Origin: Candidatus Izemoplasmatales bacterium
Lineage (GTDB): Bacteria; Bacillota_I; Bacilli_A; Izemoplasmatales; Hujiaoplasmataceae
Length of the DNA: 64,000 nt
Assembly (NCBI GenBank): GCA_028698875.1
Contig: JAQVVR010000002.1
Coordinates: 82,930 to 146,929, forward strand
Reading direction: 5' to 3'
A model generated the notes under the pieces. The model worked only from the letters and a program-made list of their open reading frames with translations, was not told the origin of the DNA and made no database searches. Position numbers and translations under genes: made by a program. Shown one piece after another: positions 17,104 through 25,375 of this stretch; position 1 is the stretch's first letter; the number at the start of each line of letters is the position of its first letter.

Positions 17104-18288
17104 ATGAAAGTCTTTTTAAGTAAAAACGGATTATTAATCGGATTGATTGCCATTTTCATCGGTATATTTGCGATTGGAGGTTTCTATAGTCGATATGTTG
17201 CCGATCAACATGCAGTGCTTGTGTTAAAAGCCCAACAAGAACAACAAGAAGCAAGGCAGGAAGCAACTCGAGTAGCTACATATTTGGCATTGTTTTCTGA
17301 GGCGACCCGTGCTGAAAAATATATAGCCACAACCGTCACAAAAACATATAACCTCTCGGGAAATCGAGGCGTATTTTCACCAGCCATCATTGATAGTTAT
17401 CATATTTACAATGGCGATATGGAGGTTGGAGTTGTTTATGTCGTCGGTTCTAAAGGACATAACGAAGGCTTAAATATTGCCTATGCTATCGATTTCGCCA
17501 CTGATGCCTGTATTGGTGTGGTGGTTGTCGCACAAGCAGAAACGCCAGCGATATATGGAACCTTGGATGCGGCTTGGTTTAATCAATTTGATAATATATT
17601 ATTGGATGCTTCTTCAATCGAAATTGATGCCGTTGCTGAAGCAACTGAGTCAAGCAAAGGCTTTGAAATCGGATTGCTTTATGCCCGTGAAGTATATGCG
17701 GTAGAATCGGATTTTGAAATTCCCGCAAATGGTATTTCGCTAGTAAGTATGACATATAATTATAACCCGGCGTCTTTTGCCACCGCGGTTTTTATCGCTA
17801 ACGTTACTCATGGAAGCGAAGGCATAACGGCTTCAGTTTATCTATCACGGACTTATGATTATATCGGAATGGCTGATGATAGTGCCGCCCTAACAATTGA
17901 TGAACAAACCGCTTTAAAAACGTTGGCGGCTGCCAGTGGGTTAGTTTCTAATAAAAGTTGGTTTGTTAGTTATAATGCTGATACTCGAGTACTGGTTATG
18001 AATGCTAAAGGCTTTAAAGCCACACCAATTGTAGTAACTATTACTTTGAATACAACGCTTGATGGAATCGAAGGAATTCCCATCATAACTTCGACGGAAA
18101 CATATGATAATGGTGATTACGATGGCGGACCAGCGCCTGAGGTTGAGTATAATTTGCTTAATCAATATTTGGCTGATGGCAATTTTGTTGTTGACGGGGT
18201 CGCTGATGCGACGATTACATCCAATGCTATGAAACAACTGATATATCTTTTGGATCACTTCATCATTACTTTGACGGGAGATGAATGA
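17104..18288 (+). CDS. Extra RnfG-like protein with two degenerate FMN_bind domains
   Basis: A 394-aa protein between rnfD and rnfG. One N-terminal membrane helix (about residues 8-28), a short coiled stretch rich in Gln/Glu/Ala, then two repeats that look like FMN_bind domains. The first holds GHNEGLNIAYAID, a degenerate ETPAIYG in place of ETPGLG, and DAVAEATESS (about residue 172). The second ends in DGVADATITS (about residue 362). Both final motifs align with Dxx(S/T)GAT but lack the Ser and Gly while keeping Thr. The start is ATG 17104, with GGGGGTGG upstream. It may carry flavin or may be structural. Confidence 0.7.
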   Translation: MKVFLSKNGLLIGLIAIFIGIFAIGGFYSRYVADQHAVLVLKAQQEQQEARQEATRVATYLALFSEATRAEKYIATTVTKTYNLSGNRGVFSPAIIDSYHIYNGDMEVGVVYVVGSKGHNEGLNIAYAIDFATDACIGVVVVAQAETPAIYGTLDAAWFNQFDNILLDASSIEIDAVAEATESSKGFEIGLLYAREVYAVESDFEIPANGISLVSMTYNYNPASFATAVFIANVTHGSEGITASVYLSRTYDYIGMADDSAALTIDEQTALKTLAAASGLVSNKSWFVSYNADTRVLVMNAKGFKATPIVVTITLNTTLDGIEGIPIITSTETYDNGDYDGGPAPEVEYNLLNQYLADGNFVVDGVADATITSNAMKQLIYLLDHFIITLTGDE

Positions 18289-18289
18289 G

Positions 18290-18826
18290 ATGAAACAGGG
18301 ATTGACTTCTGGACTTGTATTATTGATTTTAGGAATTATTTGTGGATTAACGCTTTCGGTTGTCAATTTTTTGACCGCTCCGATAATAATGCAAAATGAA
18401 CAAGCAAAAAAATATGAATCATTGAATGATTTGGGAATTGAAATGTCACAATACACAATCACTGATTCATCATTATCAGGGGCAATCGATACGGTTTATC
18501 TGTTAACACCAATTGACAGTCAAACAAATCCGATTATTCGTGTTTACAGTGTTACAACTACGGGTTTTTCCGAAGGATTAAATATGATGATTGCTGTTGA
18601 TGAGAATATGATTGTTGTTGCCTATGTGACTGTCTCACACCAGGAATCCCCCGGATATGGTAAAGATACATTAGAAACTCACGACTTTAACATGGTAGGA
18701 GCTGTGTTGCCAGATACAACACAATTTGAAGCCAAGGCAAAAACCACAGTAACCTGCGATGCGGTTTTGCTTTGTTTCGATTTGGTAGCTATTCAGGCCA
18801 CCCTTGATTTCGGAGGTGAAAATTGA
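18290..18826 (+). CDS. rnfG: Rnf complex subunit G
   Basis: A 178-aa RnfG with an N-terminal membrane helix and one extracytoplasmic FMN_bind domain. Recognisable are SEGLNMMIAVDENMIVVAY and HQESPGYG (usual ETPGLG). The C-terminal flavinylation site is altered to EAKAKTTVTC at about residue 146, where DAxSGATxTS is expected; the Thr is retained. The chain is shortened between the two motifs. I chose ATG 18290 because GGGAG lies 9 nt upstream; ATG 18281 overlaps that site. It overlaps rnfE by one base. Confidence 0.85.
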   Translation: MKQGLTSGLVLLILGIICGLTLSVVNFLTAPIIMQNEQAKKYESLNDLGIEMSQYTITDSSLSGAIDTVYLLTPIDSQTNPIIRVYSVTTTGFSEGLNMMIAVDENMIVVAYVTVSHQESPGYGKDTLETHDFNMVGAVLPDTTQFEAKAKTTVTCDAVLLCFDLVAIQATLDFGGEN

Positions 18827-19488
18827 TGACTGCTAAAGAAAATTTCTTCAAAGGATTCGTCAAGGAAAATCCGTTATTTATCTCAGCTTTAGGAATGTGT
18901 CCGGCACTGGCAATCACGAAGTCGATAGAAAACGCCATTGGCATGGGCATTGCTGTTTTATTCGTCTTGGTCTTCTCGAATTTATTGGTATCACTTATTA
19001 CCATGAATCCGAAAATCAGAGAAAAAGTCATGCCGGTTCGAATACCGGTCTACATTGTTTTAATTGCATCTTTAGTGGTAATTGTGGAAATGGTAATGGA
19101 AGCCTTTTTACCGGATCTATTTGAAACTTTAGGGGTTTTTATTCCATTGATTGTTGTCAACTGCATTATTTTCGGACGAGCGGAAGCTTATGCTGGCGAT
19201 CACAAACCACTTGAATCGGTCGTCGATGGTGCTGGAATGGCGCTGGGTTTTACTGGAGCTATCATGATTATTAGTCTCATAAGGGAAGTGCTTGGGGCTG
19301 GGTCAATCACAATATGGGGAAATATAAAGCTTGATTTAACATTTATATTTGATTTTCTAGGAATTGAGCCAATTAGTATGTTCTTACAACCTGTTGGTGC
19401 ATTCTTCACCCTTGGATTCATCTTAGCAGCGATAGCTGCGATTCAAAATGCCAAGAAAAATAAAACATCGAAAGAGGTGAGCAAATAA
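18826..19488 (+). CDS. rnfE: Rnf complex membrane subunit E
   Basis: A 220-aa protein with six hydrophobic segments, half of the RnfA/RnfE pair that forms the membrane core and binds the central iron-sulfur site. Motifs: FVKENPLFISALGMCPALAI, with the conserved Cys, and GVFIPLIVVNCIIFGRAEAYA, with the second Cys in VNC. GGAGGTG stands before ATG 18826, which shares its A with the rnfG stop. Confidence 0.95.
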   Translation: MTAKENFFKGFVKENPLFISALGMCPALAITKSIENAIGMGIAVLFVLVFSNLLVSLITMNPKIREKVMPVRIPVYIVLIASLVVIVEMVMEAFLPDLFETLGVFIPLIVVNCIIFGRAEAYAGDHKPLESVVDGAGMALGFTGAIMIISLIREVLGAGSITIWGNIKLDLTFIFDFLGIEPISMFLQPVGAFFTLGFILAAIAAIQNAKKNKTSKEVSK

Positions 19489-20063
19489 TGGCTGAATTAA
19501 TCGCAATTGCCTTTGCAGCTTTTTTCGTTGAAAATGTTTTATTAACCCAGTTTTTAGGCATTTGTTCATTTATTGGCGTTGGCAAGAAACGAAGTTCATC
19601 TTTAGGAATGGGACTGGCGGTTGTTGTTGTAATCATTCTGTCTAGCGTTGTCACTTGGCTAATTTATAATTTTGTCATGGTGCCGCTGGAAATTGAATTT
19701 ATGAAAACAATTGTCTTTATATTGGTTATTGCTGCCTTAGTTCAAATGATTGAAATAATCATTAAGCGGTTTTCACCATCATTATATAAAGCTTTAGGTA
19801 TCTATTTACCACTTATTACGACGAATTGTGCCGTCTTAGGTGTGGCATTGACAAACGTTAAAGAAGGTTATAATTTCTCGCAAATGATTGTCTATGCAAC
19901 CGCTATTCCGCTTGGTTATTTGTTCGTGATGTATATATATGCCATCATTCGCGAAAAGATGGAGTTCAGTCCGATTCCGAAAGCGTTCCAGGGAATTCCG
20001 ATTGCTATGGTTTTAGCCGCGATTTTAGCTTTAATATTCTCAAGATTCGGAGGGCTAGCATAA
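19488..20063 (+). CDS. rnfA: Rnf complex membrane subunit A
   Basis: A 191-aa homologue of RnfE with six hydrophobic segments and opposite topology. The two conserved Cys regions are FVENVLLTQFLGICSFIGVGK and IYLPLITTNCAVLGVAL, and they pair with those in RnfE to hold the shared cluster. Normal length. One-base overlap with the rnfE stop; rnfB follows after 1 nt. Confidence 0.96.
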   Translation: MAELIAIAFAAFFVENVLLTQFLGICSFIGVGKKRSSSLGMGLAVVVVIILSSVVTWLIYNFVMVPLEIEFMKTIVFILVIAALVQMIEIIIKRFSPSLYKALGIYLPLITTNCAVLGVALTNVKEGYNFSQMIVYATAIPLGYLFVMYIYAIIREKMEFSPIPKAFQGIPIAMVLAAILALIFSRFGGLA

Positions 20064-20064
20064 A

Positions 20065-20364
20065 ATGGATATTATTATTCCGCCATTAGTACTGGGTTCT
20101 TTGGGAATGATTTTAGGGGTGCTTATCTTTCTCGTTGGCAAATACTTCGGAGTTGAAGAGGATCATCGAATTGATGACATCGAGAAAATGTTACCAAAGT
20201 ATAATTGTGGGGCTTGTGGGTTCGCTGGTTGTCGCGATATGGCCAAAGCCTTGCTGACGGGATCTTGTCGCGCTGAAAGTTGTAAACCGATAAAAAAGGA
20301 AGATCAAGAGAATTTGAATCGGTACTTAGATGAATTATTACAAGGAATTCCGGTGACAAAATAG
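20065..20364 (+). CDS. rnfB: Short RnfB with only the membrane anchor and Fes domain
   Basis: RnfB normally accepts electrons from ferredoxin through a membrane helix, one CxxCx4C-type [4Fe-4S] domain and a ferredoxin-like part with at least two more clusters (about 190-330 aa). This one is 99 aa: a helix at residues 5-25, then YNCGACGFAGCRDMAKALLTG and C-rich CRAESCKP, and it stops. The DNA after the stop shows no further Cys-rich reading frame before the terminator, so this is not a simple frameshift. Electron entry must use a reduced route or a separate protein. Confidence 0.88.
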   Translation: MDIIIPPLVLGSLGMILGVLIFLVGKYFGVEEDHRIDDIEKMLPKYNCGACGFAGCRDMAKALLTGSCRAESCKPIKKEDQENLNRYLDELLQGIPVTK

Positions 20365-20483
20365 AATCATCACAATGAATAATGCTTATGTTATGATGTG
20401 AGAAAATGATATATTGGTTTTTTCTTAATGCTTGTGCATCGCATTAACAGGACTATAACCCAATTACAATATCTATCAATATT

Positions 20484-20512
20484 AAAAAGTTGTTCCTCAG
20501 AACAACTTTTTT
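20484..20512 (+). terminator. Terminator after the rnf operon
   Basis: Perfect 11-bp stem AAAAGTTGTTC / GAACAACTTTT (20485-20495, 20500-20510) with a CTCA loop and trailing T. Confidence 0.85.
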
Positions 20513-20568
20513 CCTTGGTTGGTTCTATAGTTATTAATGATAATATTTGCAAAACCACATAAAAACAG

Positions 20569-20597
20569 TTTACAAAAAAGCGGTTTTAGCATATCAT
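20569..20597 (+). promoter_or_regulatory. Promoter of tRNA-Lys
   Basis: TTTACA at 20569-20574, 17-nt spacer, TATCAT at 20592-20597, ending 12 nt before the tRNA. Confidence 0.7.
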
Positions 20598-20608
20598 ATT
20601 ATATGCAT

Positions 20609-20684
20609 GCGCTATTAGCTCAGTTGGTAGAGCAAATGACTCTTAATCATTGGGTCCTGGGTTCGAGTCCCTGATGGCGCACCA
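20609..20684 (+). tRNA. tRNA-Lys (anticodon CUU)
   Basis: A 76-nt tRNA with encoded CCA. The acceptor stem GCGCTAT pairs with ATGGCGC (one G-T); D arm GCTCAGTTGGTAGAGC; anticodon stem AATGA/TCATT with loop CTCTTAA, so the anticodon is CTT, reading AAG. T loop TTCGAGT with one mismatch in its stem. It stands alone between rnfB and the nitroreductase-like gene. Confidence 0.95.
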
Positions 20685-20696
20685 AATAATTACCCA

Positions 20697-20729
20697 ACAG
20701 ATGTTGAATATTTCAATATCTGTTTTTTT
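20697..20729 (+). terminator. Terminator after tRNA-Lys
   Basis: ACAGATGTTGAA and TTCAATATCTGT form an imperfect stem around TAT, followed by seven T. Confidence 0.75.
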
Positions 20730-20817
20730 ATTGAGGTTATTAACTTTGATAATTGAATGTTCATAGAAAATATGATACGATTAAACGAGTAAGAATTCGA
20801 AGAAAAGAGGAATCGAA

Positions 20818-21633
20818 ATGCCAGGCAATCAAGTAAAAGAATTGATTAAACAAGGACGAATGACTTTGCAGTTCACTGATTTTGGAATTGATGAACCAAG
20901 TGATCAACAATTGAAACTGCCACAGCCACCTTTGGTAAAGGAAAAAATGACTTTCCAACAAATAGATTTGCCATATAATTTTGGTGACTTAAAAATGGAA
21001 ACCGACATTCTAAAGATCATAAATAATCGAGTGAGTCATCGGGTATATACGGAAGAAGACATGTCATTGTTGGAATTATCGTACTTGTTATGGTCCACTC
21101 AGGGCATCAAAAGCATCCGTGGAAAAAACTATGCAACTCTTAGGACTGTCCCATCCGGAGGGGCGCGGCATGAATTCGAAACTTATTTTATAGTCAAAAA
21201 GGTCGCACAACTACGTGAAGGAACTTATCATTATTTGCCACTTACACACCAGATTGAATTTTTAAGGGAAATATCGGATTTGGATGAAAAGATTGGACGA
21301 GCTTTGTCTGGACAAAGATGGGCAGAAGCGGCGAACGTTATTTTCTTTTGGAGTGTTGTTCCCTATCGGTCGGAATGGCGATATTCATGTTTTGCGCATC
21401 GAATTATTTTAGTGGATATTGGCCATGTATGCCAAAACATGTACATTGCTTGTGAAGCAATCGGATTAGGTACATGTGCTATTGGTGCTTTTGATCGTCA
21501 TACTTGTGATTCTTTGTTTACTTTGGATGGCGAAGACGAATTCACAATATTGGCAGCACCGGTGGGGACGATATCGGCTCAGGACAAAGATAAGGAACAA
21601 GAATTCTATGCTTTTTTAAAAACAGAAGAGTAA
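20818..21633 (+). CDS. SagB-type nitroreductase-fold oxidoreductase
   Basis: A 271-aa FMN enzyme of the SagB/nitroreductase family. The Arg-rich opening INNRVSHRVYTEED is the usual FMN phosphate segment, TVPSGGARHEFETYFIV is the SagB-type PSGGARHP region, and IGLGTCAIGAF is the flavin-binding end. The first 65 residues are a family-typical lead. In SagB proper the enzyme oxidises azolines in peptide toxins, but no SagC/D or precursor peptide is near, so a general redox role is more likely. RBS AGAGG; ATG 20818. Confidence 0.8.
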   Translation: MPGNQVKELIKQGRMTLQFTDFGIDEPSDQQLKLPQPPLVKEKMTFQQIDLPYNFGDLKMETDILKIINNRVSHRVYTEEDMSLLELSYLLWSTQGIKSIRGKNYATLRTVPSGGARHEFETYFIVKKVAQLREGTYHYLPLTHQIEFLREISDLDEKIGRALSGQRWAEAANVIFFWSVVPYRSEWRYSCFAHRIILVDIGHVCQNMYIACEAIGLGTCAIGAFDRHTCDSLFTLDGEDEFTILAAPVGTISAQDKDKEQEFYAFLKTEE

Positions 21634-21645
21634 ATTTATATAAGG

Positions 21646-21689
21646 AGCCATCTTTCAAAGGGGAACCTAATTAGAAGAGGGCTTTTTTT
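21646..21689 (+). terminator. Terminator after the SagB-like gene
   Basis: AGCCATCTTT pairs with AGAAGAGGGCT (one mismatch, one bulge), followed by seven T at 21683-21689. Confidence 0.6.
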
Positions 21690-21749
21690 GCGAATAAATA
21701 TTTGTATTTCGCAGAAAACATCAGTATACGATATTGCTTTAGGACAAGC

Positions 21750-21788
21750 AAGAAAGCATATCAACGAATCGAAAACGCTTTCTTTTTT
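21750..21788 (+). terminator. Second hairpin with T-run before hutH
   Basis: AAGAAAGC / GCTTTCTT (21750-21757, 21777-21784) with a 19-nt loop and five further T. It lies just upstream of the -10 TATAAT at 21802-21807. It can be a second terminator, or an attenuator if a promoter exists further upstream; I see none. Confidence 0.45.
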
Positions 21789-21832
21789 AGGGCCTGTAAG
21801 ATATAATAAGAATATTCGATGAGGTGAAAACG

Positions 21833-23353
21833 ATGATAATATTAGATGGAAAGCATTTGAATTTAGATAGTCTTGTTCGCATCGCTCGCGGGCATGAAAA
21901 AGTTTCAATTAATACCGAAAATACGTTGCTGGTTTTAGCAGCTGAACGATATGTCGAAAAGGTTGCCGCCGGCGACAAGCCGGTATACGGAATTAATACT
22001 GGCTTTGGAAAGTTATCCGATGTACGGATTAATCCTACCGAAGTCGGTAAACTGCAACAGAATTTATTGATGAGTCATGCTTGCGGTGTGGGTAATCCCC
22101 TCGCAGAAGATATTGTTCGTGGCATGATGGCAATGCGGGTCAACGCTTTGATAAAAGGATATAGCGGGATTCGTTTAACCACAATTGAGAAACTGATTGA
22201 ATTACTGAATAAAGATATATGCCCAGTCGTTTTTGAAAAAGGCAGTTTAGGTTCCAGTGGCGATCTCGCTCCGCTTTCGCATATGAGTCTGCCCTTAATT
22301 GGCTTAGGAGAAGTTTTTTACCAAGGGAAGAGAATGTCCACAAAATCCGCTTTTGCATTAGCGGGAATTTCTCCCTTAAAAGAATTAAAAGCTAAAGAAG
22401 GTTTGTCATTGATTAATGGTACACAAGCCATGACAGCCATTGGAGCGCTAACCTTATATGATGCCATCCATCTGGAAAAAACAGCCACCTTGGCCTTGTC
22501 TTTGTCTTTAGAGGCTTTACATGGTATCGTTGATGCATTCGACCCCCGTGTTCACGAACTTCGCGGTCAATCAGGGCAAATCGAAGTGGCACAAATGATT
22601 TTAAAACACATATCAAAAAGCAAAATGACCACCAAACAAGGAGAAATGCGGGTGCAGGACGCATATTCTTTGAGATGCGCTCCACAAGTTCATGGTGCTA
22701 GCCTTGATACATTTAAATATGTCAAAAAGATTGTCGAAGCCGAGATGAATGCAGTAACTGATAATCCGATTGTTTTTTACGATCAAGAAGAGGCAATCAG
22801 TGCTGGTAATTTCCATGGGCAACCGTTAGCTCTTGCTTTTGATTTTTTAGGCATCGCGATTTCAGAACTCGCTAACATCAGTGAACGACGGATTGAAAGG
22901 CTGGTTAATCCGAGTTTGTCAAATGGGTTACCGCCGTTTTTGGTAAATAATTGCGGTATCAATTCGGGTTTTATGATTATTCAATACAGTGCAGCTTCCT
23001 TAGTGAGTGAAAATAAGGTTCTTTCACATCCGGCCAGTGTTGATTCAATTCCATCGTCGGCCAATCAGGAAGATCATGTATCAATGGGAACGATTGCCGC
23101 ACGTAAGGCAGGAGCGATACTAGACAACGCTCGTAAAGTTATTGCAATGGAATATATGTCCGCATGTCAAGCCATTGATTTGCGAGCAAAAAAGGACCTG
23201 GGTAATGACACCCAAATTGCATATAATACTTTTAGGAAGCATATTCCGTTTCTTGAAGAAGATACAATCATGTATCCACATATTAACGCAGCTGAGGCAC
23301 TCTTAATCGATGACACTATATATAATGCTATCAATTGGGGGGATATTGAATGA
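21833..23353 (+). CDS. hutH: Histidine ammonia-lyase
   Basis: A 506-aa enzyme that converts histidine to urocanate and ammonia using a self-made MIO group. The MIO tripeptide is Ser-Ser-Gly here (GSLGSSGDLAPLSHM, about residues 137-151) instead of the common Ala-Ser-Gly; the Ser-Gly part is intact. YGINTGFGKLSD and the late SSANQEDHVSMG motif with catalytic residues are present. GTG 21824 is in frame, but GAGGTG at 21821-21826 is the ribosome site for ATG 21833. First gene of the histidine operon; overlaps hutU by ATGA. Confidence 0.96.
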   Translation: MIILDGKHLNLDSLVRIARGHEKVSINTENTLLVLAAERYVEKVAAGDKPVYGINTGFGKLSDVRINPTEVGKLQQNLLMSHACGVGNPLAEDIVRGMMAMRVNALIKGYSGIRLTTIEKLIELLNKDICPVVFEKGSLGSSGDLAPLSHMSLPLIGLGEVFYQGKRMSTKSAFALAGISPLKELKAKEGLSLINGTQAMTAIGALTLYDAIHLEKTATLALSLSLEALHGIVDAFDPRVHELRGQSGQIEVAQMILKHISKSKMTTKQGEMRVQDAYSLRCAPQVHGASLDTFKYVKKIVEAEMNAVTDNPIVFYDQEEAISAGNFHGQPLALAFDFLGIAISELANISERRIERLVNPSLSNGLPPFLVNNCGINSGFMIIQYSAASLVSENKVLSHPASVDSIPSSANQEDHVSMGTIAARKAGAILDNARKVIAMEYMSACQAIDLRAKKDLGNDTQIAYNTFRKHIPFLEEDTIMYPHINAAEALLIDDTIYNAINWGDIE

Positions 23354-25374
23354 ACGAGCAAACAACTTTCACATTAGCTGATATTTTCACCAAATTGCCA
23401 GATTACCCAGCATTTGATCCAACGATTCGTCGTGCTCCTAAACGCCATTTCACTTTGTCGGAAATTGAAACGCAACTAGCACTAAAAAATGCTTTGCGCT
23501 ACATTCCTAAACCTTGGCAAAAACAACTTGCCCCTGAGTTTTTGGATGAACTTTTATCAAGAGGACGAATCTACGGTTATCGGTTCCGCCCGGCTGGAAA
23601 AATATATGGCAAACCAATTGATCAATATCAAGGGAATATTATTGAAGGTAAAGCACTTCAAGTGATGATTGATAATAATCTCGATTTTGATGTTGCTCTT
23701 TATCCATATGAATTGATCACCTATGGCGAAACGGGAGCTGTGATGCAAAACTGGATGCAATATCATCTGGTGAAAAAATACTTACAAGAAATAAATAATC
23801 ATCAGACATTAGTCATGATGTCTGGTCATCCGCTCGGATTATTTGATTCTTTAAAATCATCACCAAGAGCAATTATAACTAATGGACTAATGATTGGTTT
23901 GTATGATGATTTAGAAAATTGGAATCGCGCAGCCCAGTTAGGTGTGGCTAGTTATGGTCAGATGACAGCTGGTGGTTGGATGTACATCGGACCACAGGGA
24001 ATCGTCCATGGCACTTATTCGACCTTACTTAATGCCGGTCGCAGCAAACTTGGCATTCCCAATCAGGATAATTTGAAAGGGCGACTATTCGTTTCTTCTG
24101 GCCTGGGAGGAATGAGTGGCGCGCAAGGCAAAGCTGCAGAAATCGCTGGTGGGGTTGCAATTATCGCTGAAGTCGATGATTCACGCATCAAAACTCGCTT
24201 TGATCAAGGCTGGGTCAAAGAAATTGCCAAAACTCCCCAAGCTGCTTTTGAAAAAGCTCAAATTGCGATTGACAAACAAATACCATGGTCGATTGCATTT
24301 CTTGGTAATATTGTTGATTTGCTGGAGTATGCGGTCAAAGAAACCATCCATATTGATTTATTAAGTGACCAAACCAGTTGTCATGCGGTTTATGAAGGTG
24401 GTTATTGCCCCGTCGCATTATCGTTTGCCAAACGAACAGAAATGCTAAAAAACCATCCTGATCAATTCAAAGAACTCGTCAACCAGAGTTTAAAACGGCA
24501 TTACGAAGCAATCAAAACATTAATTAGCAATCATGTTTATTTCTTTGATTATGGAAATAGTTTTCTTAAAGCAATTTATGATTCCGGGATAACCGATATC
24601 TGTAAAAACGGCATCAATGATATAGATGGTTTCATATGGCCTAGTTATGTCGAAGATATCTTAGGTCCAGTGCTTTTTGATTATGGATATGGACCATTCC
24701 GTTGGGTATGCTTATCAGGATTAGAAAGCGATCTTGATAAAACCGACCAAGCGGCAATGACAGCGATTGATATAAATCGAAGATTCCAGGACTTAGACAA
24801 TTATAACTGGATTCGGGATGCAAAACAAAATCATATGACTGTTGGAACAAAAGCCAGAATTTTGTATCAAGATGCCCTTGGACGATTAAAAATAGCAAAA
24901 AAGTTTAATAAAATGGTTCGTAATGGCGAAGTTGGTCCAATCATGCTTGGCCGTGATCATCATGATACGGGGGGGACTGATTCACCCTTCAGAGAAACAT
25001 CCAATATCAAAGATGGATCAAATGTGATGGCCGAAATGGCGACTCAGGTCGCCCTTGGCAACGCTTCTCGAGGAATGAGCCTTGTTGCTCTCCATAATGG
25101 TGGTGGCGTAGGTATTGGCAAAGCAATAAATGGCGGTTTTGGCATGGTTCTTGATGGATCACGCCGAGTCGATGCGATTTTGGAAACAGCGATTGCTTAT
25201 GATGTCATGGCTGGTGTTTCTCGTCGATCTTGGGCTCGCAACGAAAACGCTTTATCGATCGCCAAAGAATATAATACATTAGATCGTAATACCACTATTA
25301 CTATTCCATATTTGACTGATGACGATTTCATCAATCATCTTGTACATGAAAAATACATAAAGGGAGGAAAATAA
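23350..25374 (+). CDS. hutU: Urocanate hydratase
   Basis: A 674-aa NAD+-dependent enzyme converting urocanate to imidazolonepropionate. It belongs to the long form (about 670 aa) rather than the 550-560-aa Bacillus/Pseudomonas form. Motifs: MSGHPLGLF, TAGGWMYIGPQGIVHGT, SSGLGGMSGAQGKAAEIAGG for NAD binding, DQTSCH with the conserved Cys, and GRDHHDTGGTDSPFRET. Start overlaps the hutH stop. The gap to the next gene is 1 nt. Confidence 0.96.
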   Translation: MNEQTTFTLADIFTKLPDYPAFDPTIRRAPKRHFTLSEIETQLALKNALRYIPKPWQKQLAPEFLDELLSRGRIYGYRFRPAGKIYGKPIDQYQGNIIEGKALQVMIDNNLDFDVALYPYELITYGETGAVMQNWMQYHLVKKYLQEINNHQTLVMMSGHPLGLFDSLKSSPRAIITNGLMIGLYDDLENWNRAAQLGVASYGQMTAGGWMYIGPQGIVHGTYSTLLNAGRSKLGIPNQDNLKGRLFVSSGLGGMSGAQGKAAEIAGGVAIIAEVDDSRIKTRFDQGWVKEIAKTPQAAFEKAQIAIDKQIPWSIAFLGNIVDLLEYAVKETIHIDLLSDQTSCHAVYEGGYCPVALSFAKRTEMLKNHPDQFKELVNQSLKRHYEAIKTLISNHVYFFDYGNSFLKAIYDSGITDICKNGINDIDGFIWPSYVEDILGPVLFDYGYGPFRWVCLSGLESDLDKTDQAAMTAIDINRRFQDLDNYNWIRDAKQNHMTVGTKARILYQDALGRLKIAKKFNKMVRNGEVGPIMLGRDHHDTGGTDSPFRETSNIKDGSNVMAEMATQVALGNASRGMSLVALHNGGGVGIGKAINGGFGMVLDGSRRVDAILETAIAYDVMAGVSRRSWARNENALSIAKEYNTLDRNTTITIPYLTDDDFINHLVHEKYIKGGK

Positions 25375-25375
25375 A

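Noticed and set aside
20364..20500. Frameshift that would extend RnfB into a ferredoxin domain
   Set aside because: None of the three plus frames after the stop shows a Cys-rich pattern before the terminator.
20818..21633. Azole-peptide toxin biosynthesis cluster around the SagB-like gene
   Set aside because: No cyclodehydratase, precursor peptide or exporter lies nearby; flanks are a tRNA and the hut operon.
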